In this document: positions 1 to 7,852 of the stretch, in pieces
Numbering within the stretch: the first letter of the stretch is position 1
Layout of the letters: each line of letters opens with the position of its first letter
NCBI GenBank assembly: GCA_905182765.1
Contig: CAJJCV010000038.1
Span: forward strand, 1 to 48,830
Direction of reading: 5' to 3'
DNA: 48,830 bases
From: Cryomorphaceae bacterium BACL29 MAG-121220-bin8
GTDB lineage: Bacteria; Bacteroidota; Bacteroidia; Flavobacteriales; Flavobacteriaceae
The notes under the pieces: generated by a model
Database searches by the model: none
What the model was told of the DNA's origin: nothing
The model's input: the letters and a program-made list of their open reading frames with translations, nothing else
Translations under genes and position numbers: made by a program

Positions 1-2
1 TA

Positions 3-572
3 AAAATATTTAAAAAGGAACAATGTGATTTTACTTATAGAAGTTCTATATTCAAGGAAAAACTTAAAAATAAGTATATAATTTCAAGTGTCACTTTTAA
101 GCTTTCAAAAATAAATCATATCATAAATTCTGAATATAAACCCTTGAAAGATTTACTTTTAAATAAAGGAAATTTAGACCCAACTATTCAGGACATTTCA
201 AAACTAGTAATTAAGATTAGAACTAATAAACTCCCTGATCCAAAGAAAATAGGAAATTGTGGAAGTTTTTTCAAAAACCCAATAATTTCAATTACAAATT
301 TTGAGAAATTGATGAAAAGAAATAATAATATTCCTTATTATAAAATATCAAAAAATGAATTTAAAATTCCTGCTGCATGGTTAATTGAAGAATGTGGATT
401 TAAAGGAATAACTGAAGGTAAAACTGGAACACATAAAAAACACGCTCTTGTTGTTGTAAATAAAGGTGGTGCTTCCGGAGAAGAAATTTATCGCTTTTCT
501 CAAAAAATCAAGAAAAGTGTTTTGAAAAAATTTGATATCTTGCTTGAAGAAGAAGTTAATATATTTGAATAA
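3..572 (+). CDS. murB: UDP-N-acetylenolpyruvoylglucosamine reductase, 3' part
   Basis: The gene runs in from before the window; the frame is open from base 3, so the 5' end is missing. MurB reduces UDP-GlcNAc-enolpyruvate to UDP-MurNAc with NADPH and FAD, a cytoplasmic step in peptidoglycan precursor synthesis. Visible family marks are YRSSIFK near the start, NCGSFFKNP (the serine that protonates the intermediate in the family), IPAAWLIEECGFKG, and the C-terminal EEEVNIF with the conserved late glutamate. About 190 residues are present, roughly the C-terminal 55-60% of a normal MurB. The TTG at 144 is internal and is not the start. The next gene follows 2 bases later, suggesting a shared transcript. 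Confidence 0.93.
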   Translation, partial: KIFKKEQCDFTYRSSIFKEKLKNKYIISSVTFKLSKINHIINSEYKPLKDLLLNKGNLDPTIQDISKLVIKIRTNKLPDPKKIGNCGSFFKNPIISITNFEKLMKRNNNIPYYKISKNEFKIPAAWLIEECGFKGITEGKTGTHKKHALVVVNKGGASGEEIYRFSQKIKKSVLKKFDILLEEEVNIFE

Positions 573-574
573 CT

Positions 575-775
575 ATGAAATTATTTCTTATTACATTTTT
601 ATTAGTTGGATTAGCATTTGCAGGAATTGCAATTAAAATTATCGTAAAAAAGGATGGGAAATTTGCTGGAACATGTGCTAGCGCAAGTCCATTTTTAAAT
701 AAAAATGACGAACCATGTGGAATCTGTGGGAAACTTCCTACTGAAATCGATTGTAAAAATCCTGAAATAAAATAA
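575..775 (+). CDS. small membrane-anchored Cys-containing protein
   Basis: This is a 66-residue protein starting at ATG 575, two bases after murB. Residues 1-25 form one hydrophobic segment (LFLITFLLVGLAFAGIAI), followed by IIVKK, which fits an N-terminal anchor with the tail outside the cytoplasm or an uncleaved signal. The tail carries four cysteines in a TCASASP - EPCGICGK - IDC arrangement, including one CxxC, which could bind metal or form disulfides. I recognise it only as the kind of short protein annotated 'membrane or secreted protein' in flavobacteria; no function is known to me. The ECF sigma gene follows 4 bases later, so murB, this gene, the sigma factor and the Nramp-like gene look like one operon. 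Confidence 0.75.
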   Translation: MKLFLITFLLVGLAFAGIAIKIIVKKDGKFAGTCASASPFLNKNDEPCGICGKLPTEIDCKNPEIK

Positions 776-779
776 TCTT

Positions 780-1331
780 TTGTCTGAAAGTACTATAGTT
801 TTAAATCAAATAAATTTAGCAAAAGAAAATAATCAAAATGCTTTTAGTTTTTTATTGAACCTATACTGGGACGATGTATATAAGTTTCAGCTCAAAAGAA
901 CTAATAACGAAATTGATGCTGAAGATATTACTATAGTAAGTTTCGCTAAAGCTTTTGAAAAAATAAATACTTACAATCACAAATATATTTTCAAAACCTG
1001 GCTAATTACAATATCTAAAAATCTTCATATTGATCAGTTAAGAAAAAATAAAAATAAGGTTGATTTAAATCAATTAAATGAAAATATTCAAATTAAAGAA
1101 AGTTCTCCTAGTCCAGAAGACAACCTAATTAATGAACAAAAATTAAAATCATTAAAATCTAAAATAAATAAATTGAAGCCTCATTATAAGGAAGTTATAG
1201 AGCTAAAATGCTTTAATGAACTTACTTATAAAGAAATTTCAATTAAACTAAATCAACCTATTAACAACATTAAGGTAAAAGTATTAAGGGCAAAGAAGAT
1301 TCTATTTCAATTAATATCAGAAAATGATTAA
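780..1331 (+). CDS. RNA polymerase sigma factor, sigma-70/ECF type
   Basis: This 183-residue protein has the two-domain ECF layout. Region 2 lies near residues 20-95 (DAEDITIVSFAKAFEKI, then FKTWLITISKNLHIDQLRK) and region 4 near residues 120-180 (LKPHYKEVIELKCF, LTYKEISIKLNQP, VKVLRAKKIL), a helix-turn-helix for the -35 element. It would direct core RNA polymerase to a specific promoter set. The start is TTG at 780, the only start that keeps the N-terminal helix, 4 bases after the preceding stop. The 3' end overlaps the Nramp-like gene by 8 bases, so the two are probably translationally coupled. No anti-sigma gene is adjacent, so its signal is unknown. Confidence 0.88.
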   Translation: MSESTIVLNQINLAKENNQNAFSFLLNLYWDDVYKFQLKRTNNEIDAEDITIVSFAKAFEKINTYNHKYIFKTWLITISKNLHIDQLRKNKNKVDLNQLNENIQIKESSPSPEDNLINEQKLKSLKSKINKLKPHYKEVIELKCFNELTYKEISIKLNQPINNIKVKVLRAKKILFQLISEND

Positions 1332-2535
1332 TACATTAAAAAAACTAGGCCCAGGCTTACTTTTTGCTGGTGCAGCTATTGGAGTATCACACTTAGTTCA
1401 ATCCACACGTGCGGGTGCAGATTTTGGTTTTACATTAATATGGGTTCTGATACTTTCAAATATAATTAAATATCCGTTTTTTCTATTTGGACCAAAATAC
1501 GCTATGGCAACTGGAGAAACTCTTCTTCATGGATATAAAAAAATGAATACCAGTGTATTAGTAATATATTTTATTTTATCTATTGTAACAATGTTTACAA
1601 TTCAAACTGCAGTAACGATTGTTACAGCAGGATTAGCAATAGAACTTTTTGGGATTTCATCAAACATTACCACTTGGGCTATAATTATAATAATTTTATG
1701 TCTATTTATTTTAATAATAGGTCGTTATAAATTTTTAGATAACATGATGAAATTTGTTATTATATTACTAACTATAAGTACAATTTTTGCTGTATTTTTT
1801 GCAGGTTTTGAATCTACAAATTCGTTTGAAATGAAACAGGTTTTTCCAACAACTGAACTAGGAATAGCATTTTTAGCAGCATTCATGGGTTGGATGCCAG
1901 CACCATTAGATGTGTCTATATGGCAATCCATATGGACTCTTGAAAAAACTAAAAAGGAAAAATTTTTTAACTATAAAAATGCGATTTTTGATTTCAACAT
2001 TGGATATATCACAACAATTATTTTAGGATTAAGTTTTCTTTGTTTAGGAGCATTTGTAATGTATGGAAGTGGAGAAGTTTTTTCGAATAACGGAAGTGAA
2101 TTTGCTAAACAATTAATTAATCTTTACACTGAGTCAATTGGAGAGGGTGTGTTTTTAATAATAGCTATAGCAGCCTTTACAACTATGTTTAGCACAACAA
2201 TAACTTGTTTAGATGCTTCTCCAAGAGCTATGAAAATCAGTTCAGAACTTCTGGGATTCAAATGGTTTGAAAATTATAATTTATGGATAATAATATTATC
2301 TGTTGGAACATTACTGATTTTTATTTTTTTCATTTCAGAAATGGGTTTATTGGTTAAGGTAGCTACTATACTTTCATTCATAACTGCTCCTTTTTACGCA
2401 TTTATTAATTACAAATTAATAAATAGCAAACATACACCAAAGCAATATAGGCCTTCAAAATTTATTAATATACTGAGTGTTATTGGGCTTATATTTCTAA
2501 CATGTTTTAGTCTTTGGTATATTTCAATTTTATAA
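1324..2535 (+). CDS. Nramp-family transporter, non-canonical
   Basis: This 403-residue integral membrane protein has about 11 hydrophobic segments. The first segment reads GPGLLFAGAAIGVSHLVQST, the Nramp TM1 region, and the middle of the protein has AFMGWMPAPLDVSIWQS, the TM6 region. Canonical Nramp metal transporters carry DPGN in TM1 and MPH in TM6 as metal ligands; both motifs are absent here. Family placement is firm, but the substrate (Mn2+/Fe2+, Mg2+ or something else) cannot be assigned, so mntH is not used. Start is ATG 1324 inside the end of the sigma gene. It is the last gene of the plus-strand group; the lipA promoter follows. Confidence 0.85.
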   Translation: MINTLKKLGPGLLFAGAAIGVSHLVQSTRAGADFGFTLIWVLILSNIIKYPFFLFGPKYAMATGETLLHGYKKMNTSVLVIYFILSIVTMFTIQTAVTIVTAGLAIELFGISSNITTWAIIIIILCLFILIIGRYKFLDNMMKFVIILLTISTIFAVFFAGFESTNSFEMKQVFPTTELGIAFLAAFMGWMPAPLDVSIWQSIWTLEKTKKEKFFNYKNAIFDFNIGYITTIILGLSFLCLGAFVMYGSGEVFSNNGSEFAKQLINLYTESIGEGVFLIIAIAAFTTMFSTTITCLDASPRAMKISSELLGFKWFENYNLWIIILSVGTLLIFIFFISEMGLLVKVATILSFITAPFYAFINYKLINSKHTPKQYRPSKFINILSVIGLIFLTCFSLWYISIL

Positions 2536-2556
2536 GGATTTTTAAACAACAGTTCG

Positions 2557-2564
2557 TATATTTG
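2557..2564 (+). promoter_or_regulatory. Bacteroidota-type -7 promoter element for lipA
   Basis: The octamer TATATTTG matches the Bacteroidota -7 consensus TAnnTTTG and sits 25 bases before the lipA ATG, giving a plausible 5' leader of under 20 bases. No clear -33 TTTG is seen, only a T-rich run (GGATTTTTAA) upstream. Confidence 0.5.
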
Positions 2565-2588
2565 AAATTTAATAATTGATTTATATTT

Positions 2589-3464
2589 ATGTCTGACATT
2601 ACAGATGTTATTGAACCTAAAATCGCCAAAAAACCTAAATGGATTCGTGTAAAACTACCAACAGGTAAAAAATACACTGAACTAAGATCGTTAGTTGATA
2701 AATATAAATTAAATACTATTTGTTCTTCAGGTAGCTGCCCTAATATGGGAGAATGCTGGGGAGAAGGCACAGCAACATTTATGATACTAGGTAATATTTG
2801 TACACGTTCTTGTGGCTTTTGTGGTGTAAAGACTGGAAGACCAGAAACTATCGATTGGGAAGAACCTGAAAAAGTTGCAAATTCTATTAAAATAATGAAT
2901 ATTCAACATGCTGTTTTAACATCTGTGGATAGAGACGATTTAAAAGACATGGGTACTCTTATTTGGACTGAAACAGTAAAAAGTATAAGAAGAATTAGCC
3001 CTGGAACAACACTTGAAACATTAATTCCGGATTTTCAAGGTATAGAAAAACACCTTGATAAAATTGTTGATGTTAATCCTGAGGTTGTTTCTCACAATAT
3101 GGAAACAGTTAGAAGATTAACTCGTGAGGTAAGAATTCAAGCTAAATATGATCGAAGCTTAAATGTATTAAAGTACCTGAAAGATAATGGTATTAAAAGA
3201 ACTAAATCAGGAATAATGCTCGGTCTTGGCGAAAAAGAAGATGAAGTATTTGAAACTCTTAAGGATTTAGCCAAAAACAATGTAGATATAGTAACACTTG
3301 GACAATATCTTCAACCTTCAAAAAAACATTTACCTGTAAAAGAATTTATCAACCCTGATCAATTTAAAAAATATGAATTATTTGCAAAAGATTTAGGGTT
3401 TAGACACGTAGAAAGTGGTCCTTTAGTTAGATCATCTTATAAAGCTAAAAAACATATTAGCTAG
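2589..3464 (+). CDS. lipA: lipoyl synthase (radical SAM)
   Basis: LipA inserts two sulfurs into protein-bound octanoyl chains to make lipoyl groups on 2-oxoacid dehydrogenases and the glycine cleavage H protein. The 291-residue product has both iron-sulfur motifs: the auxiliary-cluster CX4CX5C at Cys45, Cys50 and Cys56 ([12 protein letters not shown]) and the radical-SAM CX3CX2C at Cys71, Cys75 and Cys78 (CTRSCGFC). The C-terminal RSSY, whose serine caps the auxiliary cluster in the family, is present. Length is normal. The partner lipB lies in the same window at 22425-23132. The 3' end overlaps the convergent lpxK by 8 bases. Confidence 0.97.
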   Translation: MSDITDVIEPKIAKKPKWIRVKLPTGKKYTELRSLVDKYKLNTICSSGSCPNMGECWGEGTATFMILGNICTRSCGFCGVKTGRPETIDWEEPEKVANSIKIMNIQHAVLTSVDRDDLKDMGTLIWTETVKSIRRISPGTTLETLIPDFQGIEKHLDKIVDVNPEVVSHNMETVRRLTREVRIQAKYDRSLNVLKYLKDNGIKRTKSGIMLGLGEKEDEVFETLKDLAKNNVDIVTLGQYLQPSKKHLPVKEFINPDQFKKYELFAKDLGFRHVESGPLVRSSYKAKKHIS

Positions 3465-4464
3465 TAATAGCCTCTTCAATTAATGAATTAAAAAGAGATT
3501 CATTTTCTAAAAATTTAATTTTAATTTCTAAATAAACCCATTTATTTTTTCTTTGTAATAATTGTATTTTTTGAAAATCTTTTTCTGTTGTTATAATTAA
3601 CCTATTGTTGTTTTTTTCTAATCTATTAATATCATTTTGCGAGTAATTAAAATGATCTGAATATGAAATATGTTCAAAATCAACATCGCTCTTTTTTAAA
3701 AAATTTACAATTGGTTCGCTGTTAGCAATTCCTGTAACTAAAAGAATTGATTCTTCTATTAAATCTAAATTGATTTGAGTATCACCTTTTAAATTATTAT
3801 CATAATCAATTTTAGTAAAAAAAAGATTTTGATAATTATAGGGCTTAATCATTTTTCTAATGTGATCTAAATCTTCTTTACTATTTAGTTCTGGACATTT
3901 AGTTACAACTATGATATCAGCTCTATTATAATTGTTCTTTTGTTCTCTTAAGTTACCAACTGGGATTATAAAGTCATTATAAAATGGAGAGTTATATGTC
4001 GTCAAAATGATACTGATTTTTAAATTAATTTTTCTATGTTGAAAACAATCATCTAAAACTACTAAGTCTGTTTTAGGTTCTTCAATTAAAATTTTTGAAA
4101 CTCCACGAACTCTATCAGAATCAACTACAGTGGTTATGTTTTTAAACTTGTTAAATATTTGAAAAGGTTCATCACCAATAGAATCAGGTGTACTACTAGA
4201 ATTAGCTCTTACATATCCGTTAGTTGATCGTTTATATCCTCTACTTATTAAAACAGTATTATTATTTTTAGAAAAATTTCTGATCAAATACTCAACCATT
4301 GGAGTCTTCCCAGTTCCTCCTGTACTTAGATTACCTACTCCAATTAATGGAATTTTGAATGAAACAGAATTGAATACGTTAAAATCATAAAGTTTGTTTC
4401 TAATATATGTTACTAGAAAATACAAAACTCCAAAGGGAAATAATAAAAATTTATATATTTTCAT
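3457..4464 (-). CDS. lpxK: tetraacyldisaccharide 4'-kinase
   Basis: LpxK phosphorylates the 4' position of the lipid A disaccharide with ATP at the inner membrane. The 335-residue protein starts with one hydrophobic anchor (residues ~5-22) followed by the Walker A loop [12 protein letters not shown] near residues 44-55. Further on it has the conserved ISRGYKR, GDEP and [10 protein letters not shown] stretches typical of LpxK. The start is ATG at 4464, with 59 bases to the divergent Nif3-like gene. Its presence shows an outer membrane with lipid A. The end overlaps lipA in a tail-to-tail arrangement. Confidence 0.94.
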   Translation of the reverse strand: MKIYKFLLFPFGVLYFLVTYIRNKLYDFNVFNSVSFKIPLIGVGNLSTGGTGKTPMVEYLIRNFSKNNNTVLISRGYKRSTNGYVRANSSSTPDSIGDEPFQIFNKFKNITTVVDSDRVRGVSKILIEEPKTDLVVLDDCFQHRKINLKISIILTTYNSPFYNDFIIPVGNLREQKNNYNRADIIVVTKCPELNSKEDLDHIRKMIKPYNYQNLFFTKIDYDNNLKGDTQINLDLIEESILLVTGIANSEPIVNFLKKSDVDFEHISYSDHFNYSQNDINRLEKNNNRLIITTEKDFQKIQLLQRKNKWVYLEIKIKFLENESLFNSLIEEAITS

Positions 4465-4523
4465 TTACAACTAAAATATAATTTAATTCAATCATATAAT
4501 AATTTTTAACTTTACATATTATT

Positions 4524-5303
4524 ATGAAATTAAAAGACATAACAAATATTATTGAAAAGTGGTCTCCATTACAGCAGGCAGAAACATTTGATAATGTAGG
4601 ATTATTAGTAGGTAACCCAAACAGTAATGTAGAAAAAGCGTTAATTACAATCGACACAACAGAGACTGTAATAGACGAAGCAATAAAAAATAAATGTGAT
4701 TTAATAGTAACATTTCATCCAATTATATTTTCTGAATTAAAACAAGTAACAGAAAACACATATGTAGAACGGGTTGTAAAAAAGGCTATAAAAAACAATA
4801 TTAATATATATGCTATTCATACCAATCTGGATAATAATCCAAAAGGTGTTAATTATAAAATTTCTGAAATATTATCTCTTAAGAATACATCTATATTATT
4901 AAAAAAGGATAATAAAGACATTGGGATGGGTATGATAGGTGACTTAAGCAAAGAACTTAATGAGTTAGAGTTTTTTGAGTTTTTAAAACATAAAATGGAT
5001 GTTAAATACATTAAGCATTCTCCATTTCTTGGAAAAAAAATAAAAAAAATAGCTGTTCTAGGTGGTTCAGGTAGTTTTGCAATCAATGAAGCTATAAATC
5101 AAAAAGCAGATTGTTATGTCACATCAGATTTAAAATATCACGATTATTTTAAAGCAGAAAAAAAAATATTATTAGCAGATATAGGTCACTATGAAAGTGA
5201 ACACTTTACAAAACAATTAATTTTAGATTTTTTTATCAAAAAAATTCCTAAGTTTGCGTGCATTATATCAAAAACAAATACTAACCCAGTTAATTATTTT
5301 TAA
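4524..5303 (+). CDS. Nif3-like dinuclear metal center protein
   Basis: This 259-residue NIF3/YbgI-family protein forms a hexameric toroid with two metals per subunit in known members; its reaction is not settled. Likely ligands are visible: the His of TFHPIIF (many homologs have two histidines here), the Asp of HTNLDN, and His and Glu in DIGHYESEH near the C-terminus. The N-terminal QAETFDNVGLLVGNP is characteristic. It lacks the central PII/CutA-like insert that makes many Bacteroidota homologs about 360 residues. It lies 2 bases before the coiled-coil zinc-ribbon-type gene, a pair often found together. It is divergent from lpxK. Confidence 0.9.
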   Translation: MKLKDITNIIEKWSPLQQAETFDNVGLLVGNPNSNVEKALITIDTTETVIDEAIKNKCDLIVTFHPIIFSELKQVTENTYVERVVKKAIKNNINIYAIHTNLDNNPKGVNYKISEILSLKNTSILLKKDNKDIGMGMIGDLSKELNELEFFEFLKHKMDVKYIKHSPFLGKKIKKIAVLGGSGSFAINEAINQKADCYVTSDLKYHDYFKAEKKILLADIGHYESEHFTKQLILDFFIKKIPKFACIISKTNTNPVNYF

Positions 5304-5305
5304 TT

Positions 5306-6085
5306 ATGGCAAAAAAAATAGAATTTTCAGTGGAAGACAGACTAAGAGCTTTGTATGACCTTCAACTTATTGATTCAAGAATTGACAAAATTAAAAGCGT
5401 TAGAGGTGAATTGCCTCTGGAGGTTGAGGATTTAGAAGACGAAGTAGCTGGATTAGAGGTTAGGTTAGCAAAAATTGAAGAAGATTTAAATCAATTTACA
5501 AATGATATAAAATCTAAAGAACTTACAACTGAGCATGCTAATACAATGATAAAGAAATACAATGAACAACAAAAAAATGTTAGAAATAACAGAGCTTTTG
5601 AATCGTTGAGTAAAGAAATTGAATTCCAAGAATTAGAAATTGAACTTTGCGCAAAGCAAACTAAAGAGTTACACGCCCAGATTGAATTAAAAAAACAATC
5701 AATTGAAGAAAACAATGTTAAGCTTAGTGAAAGAAAAGAACATTTAAAGCATAAAAAAAATGAGCTTGGTGATATTTTAAAAGAAACTGAAAAAGAAGAA
5801 AGTGATCTTTTGAAAAAGTCTTCTACTTTCCAATCTAAAATAGATGGATCGTTATTAATTTCATACAATAAAATAAGAGCTAGTGTTAGAAATGGATTAG
5901 CTGTTGTGGCTGTTGAAAGAGGTGCTTCAGCAGGATCTTTTTTCACAATTCCTCCTCAAGTTCAATTAGATATTGCATCTAGAAAAAAATTCATTACTGA
6001 TGAACATAGTGGAAGAATCTTAGTTGATAAAGAATTAGCAGATGAAGAAAATGAAAAAATAAGTAAATTATTTACTAGTATTTAA
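5306..6085 (+). CDS. coiled-coil protein of the C4 zinc-ribbon (DUF164/CdsZ-like) family, Cys-less
   Basis: This is a 259-residue, highly charged protein. Residues ~35-180 are a long antiparallel coiled coil (heptads such as LEDEVAGLEVRLAKIEEDL). The C-terminal ~60 residues align with the zf-RING_7 zinc ribbon: GASAGSFFTIPPQVQLDI followed by KFITDEHSGRILVD. In zinc-binding members these positions hold CxxC pairs (RxxCxxCxxxIPPQ and CxxCGRIL); here all four cysteines are replaced. The family is linked to RNA/ribosome-associated roles in some bacteria, but function here is open. It is likely co-transcribed with the Nif3-like gene, with a strong terminator 18 bases downstream. Confidence 0.85.
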   Translation: MAKKIEFSVEDRLRALYDLQLIDSRIDKIKSVRGELPLEVEDLEDEVAGLEVRLAKIEEDLNQFTNDIKSKELTTEHANTMIKKYNEQQKNVRNNRAFESLSKEIEFQELEIELCAKQTKELHAQIELKKQSIEENNVKLSERKEHLKHKKNELGDILKETEKEESDLLKKSSTFQSKIDGSLLISYNKIRASVRNGLAVVAVERGASAGSFFTIPPQVQLDIASRKKFITDEHSGRILVDKELADEENEKISKLFTSI

Positions 6086-6103
6086 TTAGTAAAGTATAAG
6101 TAT

Positions 6104-6132
6104 AAAAAAAGCCGCTTTTAGTGGCTTTTTTT
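6104..6132 (+). terminator. rho-independent terminator after the Nif3/coiled-coil operon
   Basis: An A7 run, GCCGC, loop TTTTA, GTGGC and T7 form a hairpin with an A:T-extended stem and one G:T wobble, ending in a U-tract. It starts 18 bases after the stop at 6085. Confidence 0.85.
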
Positions 6133-6209
6133 ATACGAATTATATTAGTAATTTACTTGAGTGATTAAATAATAATCACTCTAAAATTTAGTTTGATTAA
6201 TATTCATAA

Positions 6210-6404
6210 ATGATTTGTATAAAAACAAATATTCCTAAAGAAATATGTGAAATTGATGATGAACTAAAAGCAATTTATCATAGTAAAGACACAATTTGTA
6301 TTTTGATTTTCAAAAGTAGAATTGAAAGAAATAAATTTATGGATGAAACAATAGGAATGCTAAAAAAAGAAAGAGAAGATCATTACATCTTAAATTACAA
6401 ATAA
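6210..6404 (+). CDS. small hypothetical protein
   Basis: This is a 64-residue ORF from ATG 6210. The composition is protein-like for this genome: mixed charge, with a predicted beta-strand (DTICILIFKS) and an amphipathic helix (RIERNKFMDETIGMLKKE). It has no cysteines beyond three scattered ones, no signal and no membrane segment. It sits alone between a terminator and the minus-strand tRNA-Val terminator. I do not recognise the family. It could be a chance ORF, but its length and the lack of competing frames favour a gene. Confidence 0.45.
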   Translation: MICIKTNIPKEICEIDDELKAIYHSKDTICILIFKSRIERNKFMDETIGMLKKEREDHYILNYK

Positions 6405-6429
6405 AAAAACCCCAACTAATGTTGAGGTT
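6403..6429 (-). terminator. terminator for tRNA-Val (minus strand)
   Basis: Read on the minus strand this is AACCTCAAC, loop ATTA, GTTGGGGTT and T5: a nine-pair stem with one wobble followed by a U-tract, 7 bases after the tRNA. On the plus strand the central pair becomes a C.A mismatch, so it works best for the minus strand. Confidence 0.75.
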
Positions 6430-6436
6430 ATAAATG

Positions 6437-6511
6437 TGGGCGCTAAGGGATTCGAACCCCTGACCCCTTGGGTGTAAACCAAGTGCTCTGAACCAACTGA
6501 GCTAAGCGCCC
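6437..6511 (-). tRNA. tRNA-Val (anticodon TAC)
   Basis: The minus strand folds into a full cloverleaf. The acceptor is GGGCGCT/AGCGCCC (7 pairs), the D arm GCTCAGTTGGTTCAGAGC, the anticodon stem CTTGG/CCAAG with loop TTTACAC, and the T arm holds TTCGAAT. The discriminator base is A and CCA is not encoded. The anticodon TAC reads GTA-type valine codons. It lies 29 bases downstream of the flavodoxin-fold reductase gene on the same strand. Confidence 0.96.
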
Positions 6512-6540
6512 TAAATCGATGGCAAATATAATATAAATAT

Positions 6541-7119
6541 TTAATCCTGTGCTAAATCATTCTTAATATCTTTTTCAACTGTTTTGAGATATTTTGCTCT
6601 CTTTTCTTGTGATACAAAAGGAACGGACCAGAACTGTCTAGTCTTAGTAAAAAGAGATAATCTCCATCCAAAAACAAATGTATATACACCCATAACTAAT
6701 CTCAATTTTACAGAATTTAAATACAAAGTTAAAACTGGAATTGCAGGAGCACCATGAGTAACATAAGTTCTTACTTTTTTATTTTTTAAAAATGGTTTAG
6801 GGTAAGCATACAGTTTAGTAATATTAACAAATTCATATGCAAATCCAGGCTCAAAAACTTCATCGAAAAATATTTCCATTCTTGGTGTTAATCTAAACCA
6901 CCAAACAGGAGATATAAAGTAAATTCTTTCAGACCAAGTAACCAAATCTTGGTATTTCTTAATTAACTTAGTTCTTGGTCTAGTAAAACTATCTCTGTAC
7001 AAATCAATAATTTCAATATCTTCTTTGTTTTTAGATAATTGATTTTTAACAGTCTTAAAAATACCATCATAACAAAATGATTCTTTATTAGGGTGACCAA
7101 TTATAATTAAGTTTTTCAT
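6541..7119 (-). CDS. NAD(P)H oxidoreductase, flavodoxin-like fold
   Basis: This 192-residue protein belongs to the Flavodoxin_2 (NQO1/KefF-type) group, FMN- or FAD-dependent NAD(P)H reductases acting on quinones or similar acceptors. It begins with the first strand and FMN loop (LIIIGHPNKESFCYDG). The middle has RIYFISPVWWFRLTPRM, the typical S/TPxWW flavin contact, then EVFEPGFAYEF and VTHGAP. The C-terminal part has a weakly hydrophobic stretch (VMGVYTFVFGWRLSLF) matching the family's last helix. The start is ATG at 7119. Physiological substrate is unknown. tRNA-Val follows on the same strand. Confidence 0.85.
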   Translation of the reverse strand: MKNLIIIGHPNKESFCYDGIFKTVKNQLSKNKEDIEIIDLYRDSFTRPRTKLIKKYQDLVTWSERIYFISPVWWFRLTPRMEIFFDEVFEPGFAYEFVNITKLYAYPKPFLKNKKVRTYVTHGAPAIPVLTLYLNSVKLRLVMGVYTFVFGWRLSLFTKTRQFWSVPFVSQEKRAKYLKTVEKDIKNDLAQD

Positions 7120-7336
7120 TGATAAATTTAAAAATCAAATTTAAATCTTTATTATTTTAGATTCTAGACTTTTTATCAATTAAAATTAAATATATTTAGG
7201 TGTAAACATTTTTTTTATTTTTATAAAAAGATTATATCTCATAATTCAATTTATCATATTTTAAAGAAATGTTAAATAAACTAGAAACAATTGAAAAAAG
7301 GCTTGATAGTTTAGAAAAAATATATATAACACGTTT

Positions 7337-7838
7337 GTGAATAAAACCTGGCCAGTTTCATGTAAAATGAAAATATATGCAACTAAGGAGCAACTATGGT
7401 CCTTGATTACAAAACCTGGACATTTAAATTTATTTCATCCCTTTATTAAATCAAACGAAGTAATTAAATGGGATGGAGTTGGTTCAAGAGATGAATTGAC
7501 CTATTTAAACGAAATATCTCTTTTTAAGAGATTTTATTAAATGGAATCAAAACATCGGATACACTTTATTAATTGGAAGAAAAAACGGGCAAAAATCTAA
7601 AGTAGAATGGGAAATAACTACATTGAATAATGAAACATTTTTGTCTATCACCGTACATCCTCATTTGCTAAATTCAGTTCCAAGATTTATCTCTTATTTT
7701 CCGTATAGTTTATTTATCAAACCTAAATTAAAAAAATATTTAAGTTCTGTAATAAGAGGGATAAATTGGTATTTTGAAAATAAAAACCCAATTCCAAAAA
7801 ACCATTTTGGCAAACATGATTGGTTTTCGAAAACTTAA
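7337..7838 (+). pseudogene. SRPBCC (START-like) family protein, frameshifted
   Basis: Two consecutive plus-strand frames make one SRPBCC/START-like ligand-binding protein of about 166 residues. The first part (GTG at 7337, to a stop at 7540) reads KMKIYATKEQLWSLITKPGH..., a typical SRPBCC first strand and helix. The second part continues one base later in the +1 frame with LRDFIKWNQNIGYTLLIG... through the C-terminal helix to 7838. Removing one T from the T5 run at 7521-7525 joins them seamlessly (ISLLRDFIKW). It is therefore either a genuine frameshift or a one-base sequencing error. The ligand and role are unknown. Confidence 0.75.
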
Positions 7839-7852
7839 TATCAAAAAATTAT

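Noticed and set aside
5491-5946. 151-residue minus-strand reading frame inside the coiled-coil gene
   Set aside because: It mirrors the plus-strand coiled-coil gene, is Ser/Phe-rich from antisense AT codons, and has no family motif.
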